DNA from: Vreelandella halophila
Lineage (GTDB): Bacteria; Pseudomonadota; Gammaproteobacteria; Pseudomonadales; Oleiphilaceae
Assembly (NCBI RefSeq): GCF_009856365.1
Contig: NZ_WMEX01000003.1
Coordinates: forward strand, 275,735-339,734
Length of the DNA: 64,000 nucleotides
Direction of reading: 5' to 3'
Shown here: positions 42,420 to 52,176 of the stretch, piece after piece
How positions within the stretch are numbered: the first letter of the stretch is position 1
Layout: the number at the start of each line of letters is the position of its first letter
Program-made: the position numbers and the translations under genes
Notes under the pieces: model-generated
Told to the model about the DNA's origin: nothing
Databases searched by the model: none
What the model saw: the letters and a program-made list of their open reading frames with translations, nothing else

Positions 42420-43781
42420 TTACGGCGCCGCCTTCAGCAGTTGCCATGGGCGGTGCCAGACCGGCTGCCAGCCGGTCTGCCCTTCCCCCGCGCGCCACTC
42501 CGGCGCCAGCCAGAGATCCGCAATCGCCACCAGTTCCCCGCCGCCACTGAATACCAACGGCAGGTGTGCCCGTTCCCAGGGCGGAATGCGCTGCTCCTGC
42601 AGCCACTTGCGCAACGGGCGATGGGGCTGGCCGGGACCGGGGCGGAAACGCTCACCGCCGGAGCGGGCCCGGATCCGGAAACGCTCACCCGCATTCACAG
42701 CCAGGCCGCTTCCCTCATATCGCTCGGCGGACAGCCGGGTTCCGAACCACTCCAGATCGTTGCCCACAGACCATTCAACCGCCGCATCCCGGCCCACCAC
42801 GGGTAGATCCGGAACCAGCCAGAGCTGATCCCGGAAACGGCAGACCCGCCAGTCTTCCCCGCGCAGTTCCGGTTGACCGTCATCGGGCGCGTGGAGCAGT
42901 GCCTCCAGCCCGGACGCCAGGCGCCGTTCACCCGGAGGCTGGCAACCGTGGCGGATCAGCAGATGACGCAGCAACTGTTGGCGCCGGGGCCCGCTCAGCT
43001 GACCCAGTGCCTGGACACTGATGCCCTGCCCGCTGGCCGCGCTTACGGCATCGATGTCGGCCAGCTCCGAAAGCAGCTGCTCCGCTTGCCGGCAGTGCTC
43101 AGCGCTGCGGCCCATGCGCCGGCCGCTTCGGGGCCAACGCGCTTCCAGGCGCGGCATGATCTCGTGGCGCAGGTAGTTGCGATCAAAGCGGGTATCCCCG
43201 TTGGAACTGTCCTCGCACCAGTCCAGCGCCCAGTCACGGGCCAGAGCCTCAATGCGCCGCCTTTCCATGCCCAGCAGGGGGCGTACGAGACGACCGCTGC
43301 CCAGTTCCCTTTCCCCTGGCATCCCGGCCAGCCCACGCACGCCACTGCCGCGCAACAGCCGCAGCAACACGGTCTCGGCCTGGTCGTCACCATGGTGTGC
43401 CATGAACAGGAGATCCCCTGGTTCCAACAGGGACTCAAAGCACTCATACCGGGCGTTTCTGGCCCGGGCCTCCAGATCCGGCTGCTCCGGATCAAGCGCC
43501 AGCCGCTCACTCACCAGCGGCACAGCCAGCGCGTCACAGACCCGCTCACAGTGCTGCTGCCACTGATCCGCGGCCGCGTTCAGACCATGATGGAGATGAA
43601 TGGCATGCAGATGGGCATTGTGGCGTGGCGCCAGCGCGGCCAGGCAGTAGAGAAGAAAGGTGGAATCGCAGCCGCCGCTGAAAGCAACCCACCAGCGACG
43701 GCTTTCCGGCAGGTTGTGAAAGGCCCCGTTCAGATCCTGGGGCCAGGCCTCCGGCGCCGGCGGTTCACTGCTTGCTGGCAT
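42420..43781 (-). CDS. tilS: tRNA(Ile)-lysidine synthase
   Basis: A 453-residue cytosolic enzyme that attaches lysine to C34 of the AUA-reading tRNA-Ile, so it is essential. The N-terminal PP-loop motif is [13 protein letters not shown] near residues 34-46. Further blocks are [43 protein letters not shown] and the C-terminal substrate domain with [18 protein letters not shown]. It overlaps the end of accA by 17 bases, so the two are cotranscribed. Confidence 0.96.
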   Translation of the reverse strand: MPASSEPPAPEAWPQDLNGAFHNLPESRRWWVAFSGGCDSTFLLYCLAALAPRHNAHLHAIHLHHGLNAAADQWQQHCERVCDALAVPLVSERLALDPEQPDLEARARNARYECFESLLEPGDLLFMAHHGDDQAETVLLRLLRGSGVRGLAGMPGERELGSGRLVRPLLGMERRRIEALARDWALDWCEDSSNGDTRFDRNYLRHEIMPRLEARWPRSGRRMGRSAEHCRQAEQLLSELADIDAVSAASGQGISVQALGQLSGPRRQQLLRHLLIRHGCQPPGERRLASGLEALLHAPDDGQPELRGEDWRVCRFRDQLWLVPDLPVVGRDAAVEWSVGNDLEWFGTRLSAERYEGSGLAVNAGERFRIRARSGGERFRPGPGQPHRPLRKWLQEQRIPPWERAHLPLVFSGGGELVAIADLWLAPEWRAGEGQTGWQPVWHRPWQLLKAAP

Positions 43782-44721
43782 CGTAGCGGGTCAGGCGCTC
43801 GTACCGCTGCTCGACCAGTTCGGAAATGGAGAGCTGCTCCAGTGCGTCCAGCTCCTCAACCAGGGCCTCCCGCAGGCTTGCGCCCATGGTGGACTGGTCG
43901 CGGTGGGCACCGCCCAGCGGCTCCGGAATGATCCGGTCGGAGACGCCCAGGGACTTGAGCCGGTCCGCGGTCACACCCATGGCCGCGGCCGCGTCCGCGG
44001 CGTGGTCGGCGCTCTTCCACAGGATGGACGCGCAGCCCTCGGGCGAGATGACGGCATAGGTGGAATACTGGAGCATGCAGAGCCGGTCACCGACGCCGAT
44101 GGCCAGCGCGCCCCCTGAGCCGCCCTCACCGATGACGGTGCAGATGATGGGCGTCTGCAACCGGGACATCAGTGCCAGGTTATTGGCAATCGCCTCGCTC
44201 TGGCCGCGCTCCTCGGCACCAATGCCGGGATAGGCGCCGGGCGTGTCGATCAGTGTGATCAGCGGCAGCTGGAAGCGTTCGGCCATGCGCATGAGCCGGG
44301 CCGCCTTGCGGTAACCCTCGGGTTTGGGCATGCCGAAATTGCGGTGGACCTTATCCTTGATCTCGCGCCCCTTCTGGTGACCGATGACCATCACCGGCCG
44401 GCCATCAAGCCGTGCCAGGCCACCCACAATGGCCGGGTCATCCGCAAAGCTGCGATCACCGTGGAGTTCATCGAAATCCGTGAACACTTCATTGATGTAG
44501 TCGAGGGTGTAGGGACGCTGGGGATGGCGCGCCAGCCGCGCGATGTCCCATGCCTTGAGGTCGCCGAATATGCTCTCGGTCAGGCTGATGCTCTTGTTGC
44601 GGAGCCTGTTGATCTCCTCCGAGATGTTGACGTCGGCATCATTGCCGACCAGACGGAGTTCCTCGATCTTGTCCTCGAGTTCGGCGATGGGCTGTTCGAA
44701 ATCCAGGTATTGGGGGTTCAT
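43765..44721 (-). CDS. accA: acetyl-CoA carboxylase, carboxyltransferase subunit alpha
   Basis: A 318-residue subunit that with AccD transfers the carboxyl group from biotin to acetyl-CoA, the first step of fatty acid synthesis. The start [16 protein letters not shown] is the standard one, and the body contains [45 protein letters not shown] and [16 protein letters not shown]. Length equals the E. coli protein. It lies 30 bases after dnaE, an order shared by many Gammaproteobacteria, and overlaps tilS. Confidence 0.98.
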   Translation of the reverse strand: MNPQYLDFEQPIAELEDKIEELRLVGNDADVNISEEINRLRNKSISLTESIFGDLKAWDIARLARHPQRPYTLDYINEVFTDFDELHGDRSFADDPAIVGGLARLDGRPVMVIGHQKGREIKDKVHRNFGMPKPEGYRKAARLMRMAERFQLPLITLIDTPGAYPGIGAEERGQSEAIANNLALMSRLQTPIICTVIGEGGSGGALAIGVGDRLCMLQYSTYAVISPEGCASILWKSADHAADAAAAMGVTADRLKSLGVSDRIIPEPLGGAHRDQSTMGASLREALVEELDALEQLSISELVEQRYERLTRYDASKQ

Positions 44722-44751
44722 GGCGCTCCATCTGTTGTTTCTTGCAACCGT

Positions 44752-47700
44752 TTATTCATCGTATACCAAAGTCACGCGATCGTCGCCCAGCAGGTGGCGC
44801 AGGCTCAACAGCAGTTCGTCGTCCGGCTGCACCTGCCAGTCCTCACCCAGGCGGATCAGCGTGCTCGCATCCGGGCTGTAATAGGCCAGATTAACCGGGC
44901 AGCCGTTACCGCGATAGGGCCGCAACACTTCCTCCAGATGATCCAGGAAGCCGTTGGCGCACTGTGGCCGATCCACCGCAAGGCGGATGCCGTGGCTGTA
45001 CTGGCGGCGGGCGGCATTGATGTCCATCACACCGTCCGCGGTCATCTTGAGCGATCCGCTGTAGTCATCGTAGCTGATGCGCCCTTCCAGGATCAGCACA
45101 TTGTCCGCCTGCAGAAGATCCTTGTACTCCATGAAGGCGTCCGTGAACAGGGTCGCCTCAATGCGGGCGCTGCGATCGTCCAGGGTGACGAACGCCATGG
45201 GCTGGCCACGGCGGTTCTTCATGGTGCGCACCGCCACCACCAGGCCGGCAATCCGCTGGGTGCCTTTGCCCTGCTGCAGGTTGGCGATGGGCGTGGGCAC
45301 GAAATGGCGGACCTCGCTCTCGTAGGCATCGAAGGGATGACCCGTCAGGTAGAGCCCCAGGGTTTCCTTCTCCGCCTGGAGGCGCTGCTTGTCGCTCCAC
45401 TCGCGCAGGTGGGCCACATCCGCGAAGGGATTCTCATCCCCGGTGGAGACCAGATCCTCACCGAACAGGTCGCCCATGCCGGCATTGGCATTGCGGCTGA
45501 GCTGGCCGGCCTGCTGGATGGCCTTGTCGATACTGGCCATCATCTTCGCCCGGCTCGGGCCCAGGTTATCCAGGGCGCCGGCGCGGATCAGTGCCTCGAT
45601 GGCGCGCTTGTTGACCTTGCGCATCTCCACGCGTGCGCAGAAATCGAACATGTCGCGGAAGGCACCGTCTTCCTGGCGCGCCGCCGTGATGCTTTCAATG
45701 GGCCCTTCACCCAGGCCCTTGATCGCGCCAAGACCGTAGACCACCTGGCCATCATCATTGACGGTGAAGCTGAACTCACTGGTGTTCACGTCCGGCAGCA
45801 CCAGATCCAGCCCCATGCGGCGGCATTCCTCGACCAGCGTGACCACCTTGTCGGTGTTCTGCATGTCCGCGGTCAGCACCGCCGCCATGAACTCCGCCGG
45901 GTAATGGGCTTTGAGCCACAGGGTCTGGTAGGAGACCAGCGCGTAGGCCGCCGAGTGCGACTTGTTGAAGCCGTAGCCGGCGAACTTTTCCACCAGATCG
46001 AAGATGTTGTCCGCCAGTTCCTTGCTGATGCCGTTGTTTTCGCAGCCTTCGAGAAACGCCTTCTTTTGCTTTTCCATCTCGGAGGCTTTCTTCTTGCCCA
46101 TGGCCCGACGCAGCAGGTCCGCCTGGCCAAGGGAGAAGCCCGCCATGACCTGGGCGATCTGCATCACCTGCTCCTGATAGAGGATGATGCCATGGGTGGG
46201 CTTAAGCACCGGCTTGAGGCCGTCGTACTGGAAATCCGGGTGCGGGTAGGCCTCGGGCTGGCGCCCGTGCTTGCGGTCGATGAAGTCGTCCACCATGCCG
46301 GACTGCAGCGGCCCGGGCCGGAACAGGGCCACCAGCGCGATCATGTCCTCAAGGCTGGCGGGCTCAAGACGCCGGATCAGGTCCTTCATGCCGCGTGATT
46401 CCAGCTGGAAGACCGCCGTGGTCTCGGCCTTCTTGAGCAGCTCAAAGGAGGGCTGATCGTCCAGTGGAATCTCGTCGATGTCGATATCCGCCTCGCCGCG
46501 CTCGCGCCGGCGACGGTTCACCATGGCCAGGGCCCAGTCGATGATGGTCAGGGTCCGCAGGCCGAGGAAGTCGAACTTGACCAGCCCGGCCTCCTCCACG
46601 TCGTTCTTGTCGAACTGGGTGACGACACTGCCGCCGTCTTCTTCACAATACAGCGGGGCGAAATCGGTCAGCTTGGTGGGCGCGATCACCACGCCGCCGG
46701 CGTGCTTGCCGGCGTTACGGCAGATGCCCTCGAGCTTCTTCGCCATCTCCCATATTTCCTGGGCTTCCTCGTCCTGCTCCAGGAACTCGCGCAGCGGCTC
46801 TTCTTCCTCATGGGCCCGTTCCAGGGTCATTCCCGGATCGAAGGGAATGAGCTTGGACATGCGGTCCGCCAGCCCGTAGGACTTGCCCTGGACCCGGGCG
46901 ACGTCGCGCACCACGGCCTTGGCCGCCATGGTTCCGAACGTGATGATCTGGGAGACGGCATTCTTGCCGTAGCGCTCGGACACATAGTGGATGACCCGGT
47001 CGCGCCCTTCCATGCAGAAGTCCACGTCGAAGTCCGGCATGGACACACGCTCCGGATTGAGGAAGCGCTCAAACAGCAGATCGTACTGCATCGGGTCGAT
47101 GTTGGTGATCAGCAACGCGTAGGCCACCAGCGAGCCCGCGCCGGAACCGCGCCCCGGCCCCACGGGCACCCCGTTGTCCTTGGCCCACTGGATGAAGTCC
47201 ATCACGATCAGGAAGTAGCCCGGGAACCCCATCTGGTTGACGATGTTGAGCTCGAAGTCCAGGCGTTCGTAGTAGCGCGCCCGCTTCTCTTCATAGTTGG
47301 GATCCGTGCGGTCCAGGATGCGCTCAAGGCGCTTCTCAAGCCCCTCTTCCGAGACCTTGCGGAAGTACTCATCCATGGTCATCCCTTCCGGGATGGGGTA
47401 CTGGGGCAGCGAGATCTCGCCCAGCTTGACCGGGACCGTGCACCGGCGCGCAATCTCAATGGTATTGTCGATCGCCTCCGGGATATCCTCGAACAGCTCG
47501 ATCATCTCCTCCTGGGAACGGAGGTACTGCTGGTCGCTGAAGCGCCGCTCACGCCGGGGGTCATCCAGGGTCTTGCTCTCGCCGATACAGACCCGGGCCT
47601 CATGGGCCTCGAAGTCATCAGCCTCCAGGAAGTGGACGTCGTTGGTGGCCACCACCGGCAGTTCCAGCATCTGGGCCAGAGCCACCTGCCCGTGCACACA

Positions 47701-48237
47701 GTCCTCGTCATAGGGGCGGCCGGTGCGTTGGAGCTCAAAATAGAAGGCGCCGGGGAACAGGGCGGCCCAGTAGCGGGCCCGTTCCTCGGCCAGTTCCTGC
47801 TTGCCGGCCAGTATGGCCCGGCCGATGTCCCCGTCCCGGGCGCCGGAGAGCATGAGCAGGCCTTGCGCTCTCTGTTCGATCCACTCCCGCTCCACCAGAG
47901 GTATCCCGGTGGCCAGGCCATCGGTATAGCCCAGGGAGATGATCTCGGTCAGGTTGCCGAAGCCGGTCTGGTTGCGTGCCAGCAGGGTAATGCGGAAGGG
48001 TTTGTGCGGGTCCTCGGGATTACGCAGCCAGATATCCGCGCCAATGATGGGCTTGATACCGGCGCTGGTGGTGCCCTCGTAGAACTTCACCAGCGAGCAC
48101 ATGTTGGACTGTTCGGTCAGCCCGATGGCGGGCATGCCCATTTCCGCCGCGCGCTCGATCAGTGGCCTGATCCGGATCAGGCCATCGACCAGCGAATACT
48201 CCGAATGGATACGAAGATGAACGAATGTACGCGACAC
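44752..48237 (-). CDS. dnaE: DNA polymerase III subunit alpha
   Basis: The 1161-residue replicative polymerase subunit. It begins with the PHP domain (FVHLRIHSEYSLVDGL). The catalytic aspartates of the polymerase palm are in MPDFDVDFCMEGRD. YGFNKSHSAAYALVSYQT, the helix-hairpin-helix region and the C-terminal OB fold (GLVVAVRTMKNRRGQPMAFVTLDD) follow. The GTG at 48237 is taken as start since GGAG lies eight bases upstream at the end of the preceding gene and the protein then begins as in relatives. It follows the TlpA-like lipoprotein gene by four bases and precedes accA. Confidence 0.97.
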   Translation of the reverse strand: MSRTFVHLRIHSEYSLVDGLIRIRPLIERAAEMGMPAIGLTEQSNMCSLVKFYEGTTSAGIKPIIGADIWLRNPEDPHKPFRITLLARNQTGFGNLTEIISLGYTDGLATGIPLVEREWIEQRAQGLLMLSGARDGDIGRAILAGKQELAEERARYWAALFPGAFYFELQRTGRPYDEDCVHGQVALAQMLELPVVATNDVHFLEADDFEAHEARVCIGESKTLDDPRRERRFSDQQYLRSQEEMIELFEDIPEAIDNTIEIARRCTVPVKLGEISLPQYPIPEGMTMDEYFRKVSEEGLEKRLERILDRTDPNYEEKRARYYERLDFELNIVNQMGFPGYFLIVMDFIQWAKDNGVPVGPGRGSGAGSLVAYALLITNIDPMQYDLLFERFLNPERVSMPDFDVDFCMEGRDRVIHYVSERYGKNAVSQIITFGTMAAKAVVRDVARVQGKSYGLADRMSKLIPFDPGMTLERAHEEEEPLREFLEQDEEAQEIWEMAKKLEGICRNAGKHAGGVVIAPTKLTDFAPLYCEEDGGSVVTQFDKNDVEEAGLVKFDFLGLRTLTIIDWALAMVNRRRRERGEADIDIDEIPLDDQPSFELLKKAETTAVFQLESRGMKDLIRRLEPASLEDMIALVALFRPGPLQSGMVDDFIDRKHGRQPEAYPHPDFQYDGLKPVLKPTHGIILYQEQVMQIAQVMAGFSLGQADLLRRAMGKKKASEMEKQKKAFLEGCENNGISKELADNIFDLVEKFAGYGFNKSHSAAYALVSYQTLWLKAHYPAEFMAAVLTADMQNTDKVVTLVEECRRMGLDLVLPDVNTSEFSFTVNDDGQVVYGLGAIKGLGEGPIESITAARQEDGAFRDMFDFCARVEMRKVNKRAIEALIRAGALDNLGPSRAKMMASIDKAIQQAGQLSRNANAGMGDLFGEDLVSTGDENPFADVAHLREWSDKQRLQAEKETLGLYLTGHPFDAYESEVRHFVPTPIANLQQGKGTQRIAGLVVAVRTMKNRRGQPMAFVTLDDRSARIEATLFTDAFMEYKDLLQADNVLILEGRISYDDYSGSLKMTADGVMDINAARRQYSHGIRLAVDRPQCANGFLDHLEEVLRPYRGNGCPVNLAYYSPDASTLIRLGEDWQVQPDDELLLSLRHLLGDDRVTLVYDE

Positions 48238-48241
48238 AGGG

Positions 48242-48703
48242 CTACTCCATGACCTCGACCAGTTCCTCCTCGGTCTGCTCACCGAAGCGGGCCTCGACCA
48301 CGTCCCCCTCCGGGTTGATCACAAAGGTAGCAGGAAGGGAGACCGGGTGCTCCCAGCCGTAATGGGCCTGGGGATCGTCAGTGACGACGGTGAACTCGAT
48401 GCCCATGTCCTCCATGAGGGTGCGAAGAGGCTGACCTTCCACCTGATCGAAGTTCACGCCCAGAACCCGGACTCCGTCGCGCTGATCCAGCGCGTTCAGT
48501 TCCGGGATCTCTTCGTAGCAGGGTTTGCACCATTCAGCCCAGTAGTTGACGAAGACCCACTGGCCTTCCAGCTCGCTGGTTCTGACCACGTCACCTTTGG
48601 CGGCGGCAAAATCGGCGCTGCCGCCCAGACCGCCGGGCATACCGTCACAGCCCGCCAGCGCGAGCATCAGCACGACAACCGTCGCGCGCATGAGATGAAT
48701 CAC
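48242..48703 (-). CDS. TlpA/ResA-like thioredoxin lipoprotein
   Basis: A 153-residue periplasmic reductase anchored by lipid. The signal peptide ends in the lipobox LALAGC. The thioredoxin domain has AEWCKPCYEEIPEL (the CxxC pair) and the cis-Pro in VSLPATFVINPEG. Start is the GTG at 48703: AGGAGG is six bases upstream, and an ATG at 48691 lacks such a site. Related proteins act in cytochrome c maturation or maintain thiols of periplasmic proteins. It is followed closely by dnaE on the same strand and is divergent from the DUF2069 gene, whose start is 100 bases away. Confidence 0.88.
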   Translation of the reverse strand: MIHLMRATVVVLMLALAGCDGMPGGLGGSADFAAAKGDVVRTSELEGQWVFVNYWAEWCKPCYEEIPELNALDQRDGVRVLGVNFDQVEGQPLRTLMEDMGIEFTVVTDDPQAHYGWEHPVSLPATFVINPEGDVVEARFGEQTEEELVEVME

Positions 48704-48802
48704 CGCCAACCTCCTGATAGAGTAACGGGCAAAGCCGGATCGAACATTGTAACGGCAAAACCGGCCTCCGTAATCCATACCCGCTGAAGTGAATCGCCCG
48801 TA

Positions 48803-49186
48803 ATGACCGAGACCGCACGCCGCCACTCCGACCTGCCACTGGCCCACTGGGTCGGGCTGGCAAGCTTTTTCTCACTCATGGCCATTCTTGCGCTGACCAC
48901 TTTCTGGCCAGCCCCGGTGGAGGGCGCTTCCAAAGCCGCCATCCTGGCCATCAAACTCGTGCCTCTGGTCATTTTTGTGCCCGGGCTCCTGCGGGGCCGG
49001 AACATCACCTACATCTGGGCCTGTTTCATGATGATGATCTACTTCGCGCCCCTGTCGGTCAGCTCCTATCTGTACGGCTGGCCCCTGACGAGTGTTATTC
49101 CGCTGATCCTGACGCTGGTCTTTTTCGTGGCGGCCCTTTTCAAGCTGCGCCAGGACCCGCGCAACCCCGGCATCACCTCGGGCTGA
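48803..49186 (+). CDS. DUF2069 membrane protein
   Basis: A 127-residue inner-membrane protein of the DUF2069 family. Hydrophobic helices lie at residues about 17-35, 43-60, 68-90 and 95-115, and GLLRGRNITYIWACFMMMIYF is the family's best conserved part. Function is unknown. It is followed by the GspE-type ATPase after six bases, and its start is 99 bases from that of the divergent TlpA-like gene. Confidence 0.88.
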   Translation: MTETARRHSDLPLAHWVGLASFFSLMAILALTTFWPAPVEGASKAAILAIKLVPLVIFVPGLLRGRNITYIWACFMMMIYFAPLSVSSYLYGWPLTSVIPLILTLVFFVAALFKLRQDPRNPGITSG

Positions 49187-49192
49187 GCAACC

Positions 49193-50959
49193 ATGGCGAG
49201 AGCATCCAGCCCCGAGCGTGACCAGCCACTGAGCCTGCCCCAGGTCTGCGATGCCCTGGTCAGGGATGGGCGCATTTCCGAGGAGGAAGCGCGCGAGGTA
49301 CGCAACGCCAACCTGGGCTCGGATGCCCAGAGGCACCCGCTGGAGATGATTGCGGACGCGCAGCTCCAGGATGCCAATACCGGCCGCCTCCTGGACCTGG
49401 ATACCCTCACACAGTGGCTGGCCCACTGGTCCGGGCTGGAATACGTGCACATCGACCCGCTCAAGGTGGATGTACCCTCGGTGGCGGACGTGATGTCGTA
49501 CGCCTACGCCCAGCGCAATGGCATCCTGGCCGTGAAAGTCACCCGCGATGAGGTCCAGGTGGCAACCGCCCAGCCGTTCCAGCGCGAATGGATCAGCAAC
49601 CTGGAACACATCACCCGGCGGACGGTGACCCCCGTAGTGGCCAACCCGGCGTCCATCCGCCGCTTCACCGTGGAGTTCTACCAGCTGGCCAATTCCGTCA
49701 GCAAAGCGGGTGGCGAGGATGCCAGCAAACACGTCCAGAGCTTTGAGCAACTGCTCGACCTGGGCGAAGGCAAGGCGGACGCCAATGACCAGCACGTGGT
49801 CAGCATCGTCGACTGGCTGCTGCACTACGCCTTTGAGCAGCGCGCCAGCGATATCCACATCGAACCCCGCCGGGAGATGTCCCAGGTGCGGTTCCGGATC
49901 GACGGCGTCCTGCACACCGTCTACGAATTCCCGATCAACGTGGGCATTGCCGTGCTCAGCCGGCTCAAGATCCTGGGCCGGCTGAACGTGGCGGAAAAGC
50001 GTCGCCCCCAGGACGGTCGCATCAAGACACGCAAGCCGGATGAGAGCGAAGTGGAGCTGCGCATCGCGACCATGCCCACCGCCTTCGGCGAAAAGATGGT
50101 GCTGCGGATCTTCGACCCGGAGGTGCTGCTCAAGCCCTTTGAGCAGATGGGCTTCTCGCGCGATGATCGCGAGCGCTGGCAGCGCATCACCGACAACCCC
50201 TACGGCATCATCCTGGTCACCGGTCCCACGGGCTCCGGCAAGACCACGACCCTCTACTCCACGCTGCGGCAGATGGCGTCGGACGATGTGAACATCTGCA
50301 CCATCGAGGACCCCATCGAGATGGTGGAACCGGCGTTCAACCAGATGCAGGTCCAGCACGGCATCGATCTGACCTTCGCCCATGGGGTGCGCGCCCTGCT
50401 GCGCCAGGATCCGGACATCATCATGATCGGCGAGATCCGCGACCAGGAGACCGCGGACATGGCGGTTCAGGCCGCGCTGACCGGCCACCTGGTGCTCGCC
50501 ACCCTGCATACCAACGATGCTCCCAGTGCCCTGACCCGGCTGCTCGAACTGGGACTGCCAAGCTACCTGATCCGGGCCACGGTCATCGGGGTCATGGCCC
50601 AGCGCCTAGTCAGGACCCTGTGCACCGGGTGTAAAACGGAAGGCAGCATCGATCCGGAAGCCTGGCGAACCCTTACCCGCCCCTGGAAAGCACCCACGCC
50701 GGAACATCCCTGCGAGCCGGTCGGCTGCCTGCAGTGCCGCAACACCGGGTACCTGGGGCGGTCGGGGGTCTACGAGATCATGCCGGTGGAAGGCGTGGTT
50801 GAGGAACTGATCACGCCTGAATGCGACGTGAGCCAGCTGCGCCGGGAAGCCTATAAGCAGGGCATGATGTCACTGCGCCTGTCCGGTGCCCAGAAAGTCG
50901 CTGCCGGGCTGACCACCATCGAGGAAGTCATGCGGGTCACCCCGGAAAGCCAGCGGTAG
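49193..50959 (+). CDS. gspE: GspE/PilB-type secretion or pilus ATPase (orphan)
   Basis: A 588-residue AAA-like traffic ATPase. N-terminal MshEN/T2SSE_N domain (residues about 60-180), central ASDIHIEPR, Walker A GPTGSGKT at residues 344-351, Asp box (FAHGVRALLRQDPDIIMIGEIRD), His box (VLATLHTNDA), and the zinc tetracysteine (CTGCKTEG, GCLQCRNTGY). GspE/PulE-like proteins power type II secretion or type IV pilus assembly. No secretin, inner-membrane platform or pseudopilin gene is within the window, so the system it serves is elsewhere. A GC hairpin terminates it. Confidence 0.9.
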   Translation: MARASSPERDQPLSLPQVCDALVRDGRISEEEAREVRNANLGSDAQRHPLEMIADAQLQDANTGRLLDLDTLTQWLAHWSGLEYVHIDPLKVDVPSVADVMSYAYAQRNGILAVKVTRDEVQVATAQPFQREWISNLEHITRRTVTPVVANPASIRRFTVEFYQLANSVSKAGGEDASKHVQSFEQLLDLGEGKADANDQHVVSIVDWLLHYAFEQRASDIHIEPRREMSQVRFRIDGVLHTVYEFPINVGIAVLSRLKILGRLNVAEKRRPQDGRIKTRKPDESEVELRIATMPTAFGEKMVLRIFDPEVLLKPFEQMGFSRDDRERWQRITDNPYGIILVTGPTGSGKTTTLYSTLRQMASDDVNICTIEDPIEMVEPAFNQMQVQHGIDLTFAHGVRALLRQDPDIIMIGEIRDQETADMAVQAALTGHLVLATLHTNDAPSALTRLLELGLPSYLIRATVIGVMAQRLVRTLCTGCKTEGSIDPEAWRTLTRPWKAPTPEHPCEPVGCLQCRNTGYLGRSGVYEIMPVEGVVEELITPECDVSQLRREAYKQGMMSLRLSGAQKVAAGLTTIEEVMRVTPESQR

Positions 50960-50979
50960 GCGCGGCCACGGCCGCGCCT
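50958..50979. terminator. hairpin between gspE-like and wrbA genes
   Basis: A nine-base-pair stem (AGGCGCGGC-CACG-GCCGCGCCT) overlaps the stop of the gspE-like gene and lies 12 bases before the convergent wrbA stop. It probably works for both transcripts; no U-run. Confidence 0.6.
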
Positions 50980-50990
50980 GCCTCAGGCGT

Positions 50991-51590
50991 TCAGCCGAAC
51001 AGCTTCACTGCCTGCTCCGCCACATGCTTACCCTGGAACCGGGCGATCGCCTTCTCGCGCTCGTCCGCCTGCCGGGAGCCGTCACCGCCTGCCAGCATGG
51101 TCGCCCCATAGGGAGTGCCGCCGCCGGGCTGGGAGATGTCGAAAAGCTCCCCCGTACCGTAGCCGATCGGCACAATGGTCATGCCGTGGTGGGCCAGGGT
51201 CACCCAGAAGGTGGTAATGGTCTGTTCCTCACCGCCACCGGTACCGGTTGAACCGAACACGCTGGCGAGCTTGCCGTGCAGGGCGCCCTTCGCCCAGAGC
51301 CCGCCAGTCTGGTCCATGAAGGTCCGCATCTGGCCGGCCATGTTGCCGAAGCGGGTGGGCGTGCCGAAAAGGACGGCATCGTAATCAGCCAGCTCGTTCG
51401 GGGTTGCCACCGGCGCCTGCTGATCGGCCTTGCCGCCAGCGTTTGCGAAGGCGTCGGAGTCCATGGTCTCCGGAACCCGCTTGACCGTCACCTCGGCGCC
51501 ATCAACGCTGCCCGCGCCTTCCGCCACGGTGTTCGCGAAGTCTTCCATGTGACCATACATCGAATAGTAAAGAACCAGTACTTTCGCCAT
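50991..51590 (-). CDS. wrbA: NAD(P)H:quinone oxidoreductase, WrbA flavodoxin family
   Basis: A 199-residue FMN-dependent quinone reductase that protects against redox stress. It shows the flavin phosphate loop [36 protein letters not shown], and [13 protein letters not shown]. The start has AGGAG seven bases upstream. Length and motifs match E. coli WrbA. It is transcribed away from the chemotaxis operon; the 276-base gap between the two starts contains the sigma-28 promoter of the latter. Confidence 0.96.
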   Translation of the reverse strand: MAKVLVLYYSMYGHMEDFANTVAEGAGSVDGAEVTVKRVPETMDSDAFANAGGKADQQAPVATPNELADYDAVLFGTPTRFGNMAGQMRTFMDQTGGLWAKGALHGKLASVFGSTGTGGGEEQTITTFWVTLAHHGMTIVPIGYGTGELFDISQPGGGTPYGATMLAGGDGSRQADEREKAIARFQGKHVAEQAVKLFG

Positions 51591-51741
51591 TTTCCATCTC
51601 CTGTGGTGTTGCGTGTGATCTGTTACTGCTGGTCAGACTAGCGCCCTGCCCGCCCCCATCAAAGCGGAACATTTCGAGCGCCCTGTTCAAAATGACTGAT
51701 GCCTCGATGCGGACTCCTTTCCGCACAGCAACGGGGATTTC

Positions 51742-51768
51742 TCAAGTATCGCCATATGCAGCCGTTAA
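51742..51768 (+). promoter_or_regulatory. sigma-28 (FliA) promoter of the chemotaxis operon
   Basis: TCAAGTAT, an 11-base spacer and GCCGTTAA match the flagellar sigma-28 consensus (TAAAGTTT-N11-GCCGATAA) at nearly every conserved position, including the GCCG core. It lies 99 bases upstream of the STAS gene ATG at 51867, just where a che operon promoter is expected. This links the whole operon to late flagellar gene expression. Confidence 0.8.
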
Positions 51769-51866
51769 CTGTTGTCACAGCGATATAAACAGGCGGACTC
51801 TTGATGATCCCGCCGCTATCATCTGCCGTAGTCGTCATGACCAGTCCTTCAAGAGGAAATGCCTGG

Positions 51867-52139
51867 ATGAGTGAAGATTCCAGTAATGTCGTGGTCCTTG
51901 GTGCCCAGGTGGACATCTCCATGGCGGGCATGCTGTACCAGCAGCTCTCCAGCGCCCTGGATGCTGACGGTACTGCGATTCTGGATGGTACCGATACCGA
52001 AAGGGTCGATACCGCGGGCGTCCAGCTTCTGCTGGCATTCCGGCGACAGGCTGAAATGCAGGGGCGTGACTGGGAATGGCGTAACCGCCCGCGGTGCCTT
52101 GCCGAAGCGGAATCCCTTCTTGGCACCGAAACTGCGTGA
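51867..52139 (+). CDS. STAS-domain protein, first gene of the chemotaxis operon
   Basis: A 90-residue cytosolic STAS domain, the fold of anti-sigma factor antagonists and MlaB. Strand one is NVVVLGAQVDIS, and the conserved DSxG loop is VDTAGVQLLLAF, with Thr where the phosphorylatable Ser usually stands. AGAGGA precedes the ATG. It begins the sigma-28-dependent operon and its stop is 37 bases before cheY. STAS proteins are found in some chemotaxis clusters, where they may tie CheA or another kinase or a phosphatase to a second pathway; here the partner is unknown. Confidence 0.86.
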   Translation: MSEDSSNVVVLGAQVDISMAGMLYQQLSSALDADGTAILDGTDTERVDTAGVQLLLAFRRQAEMQGRDWEWRNRPRCLAEAESLLGTETA

Positions 52140-52176
52140 CTATTCTGAAACGCCGGCAAGCGGCAAGGAGTTGACG

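Noticed and set aside
44344-48252. Long plus-strand open frames opposite accA and dnaE
   Set aside because: They are low-stop shadows of two certain essential genes and show no family resemblance or ribosome-binding sites.
48872-50509. 545-codon minus-strand frame opposite the DUF2069 and gspE-like genes
   Set aside because: The composition is that of a shadow frame, and the gspE frame has complete Walker and tetracysteine motifs.
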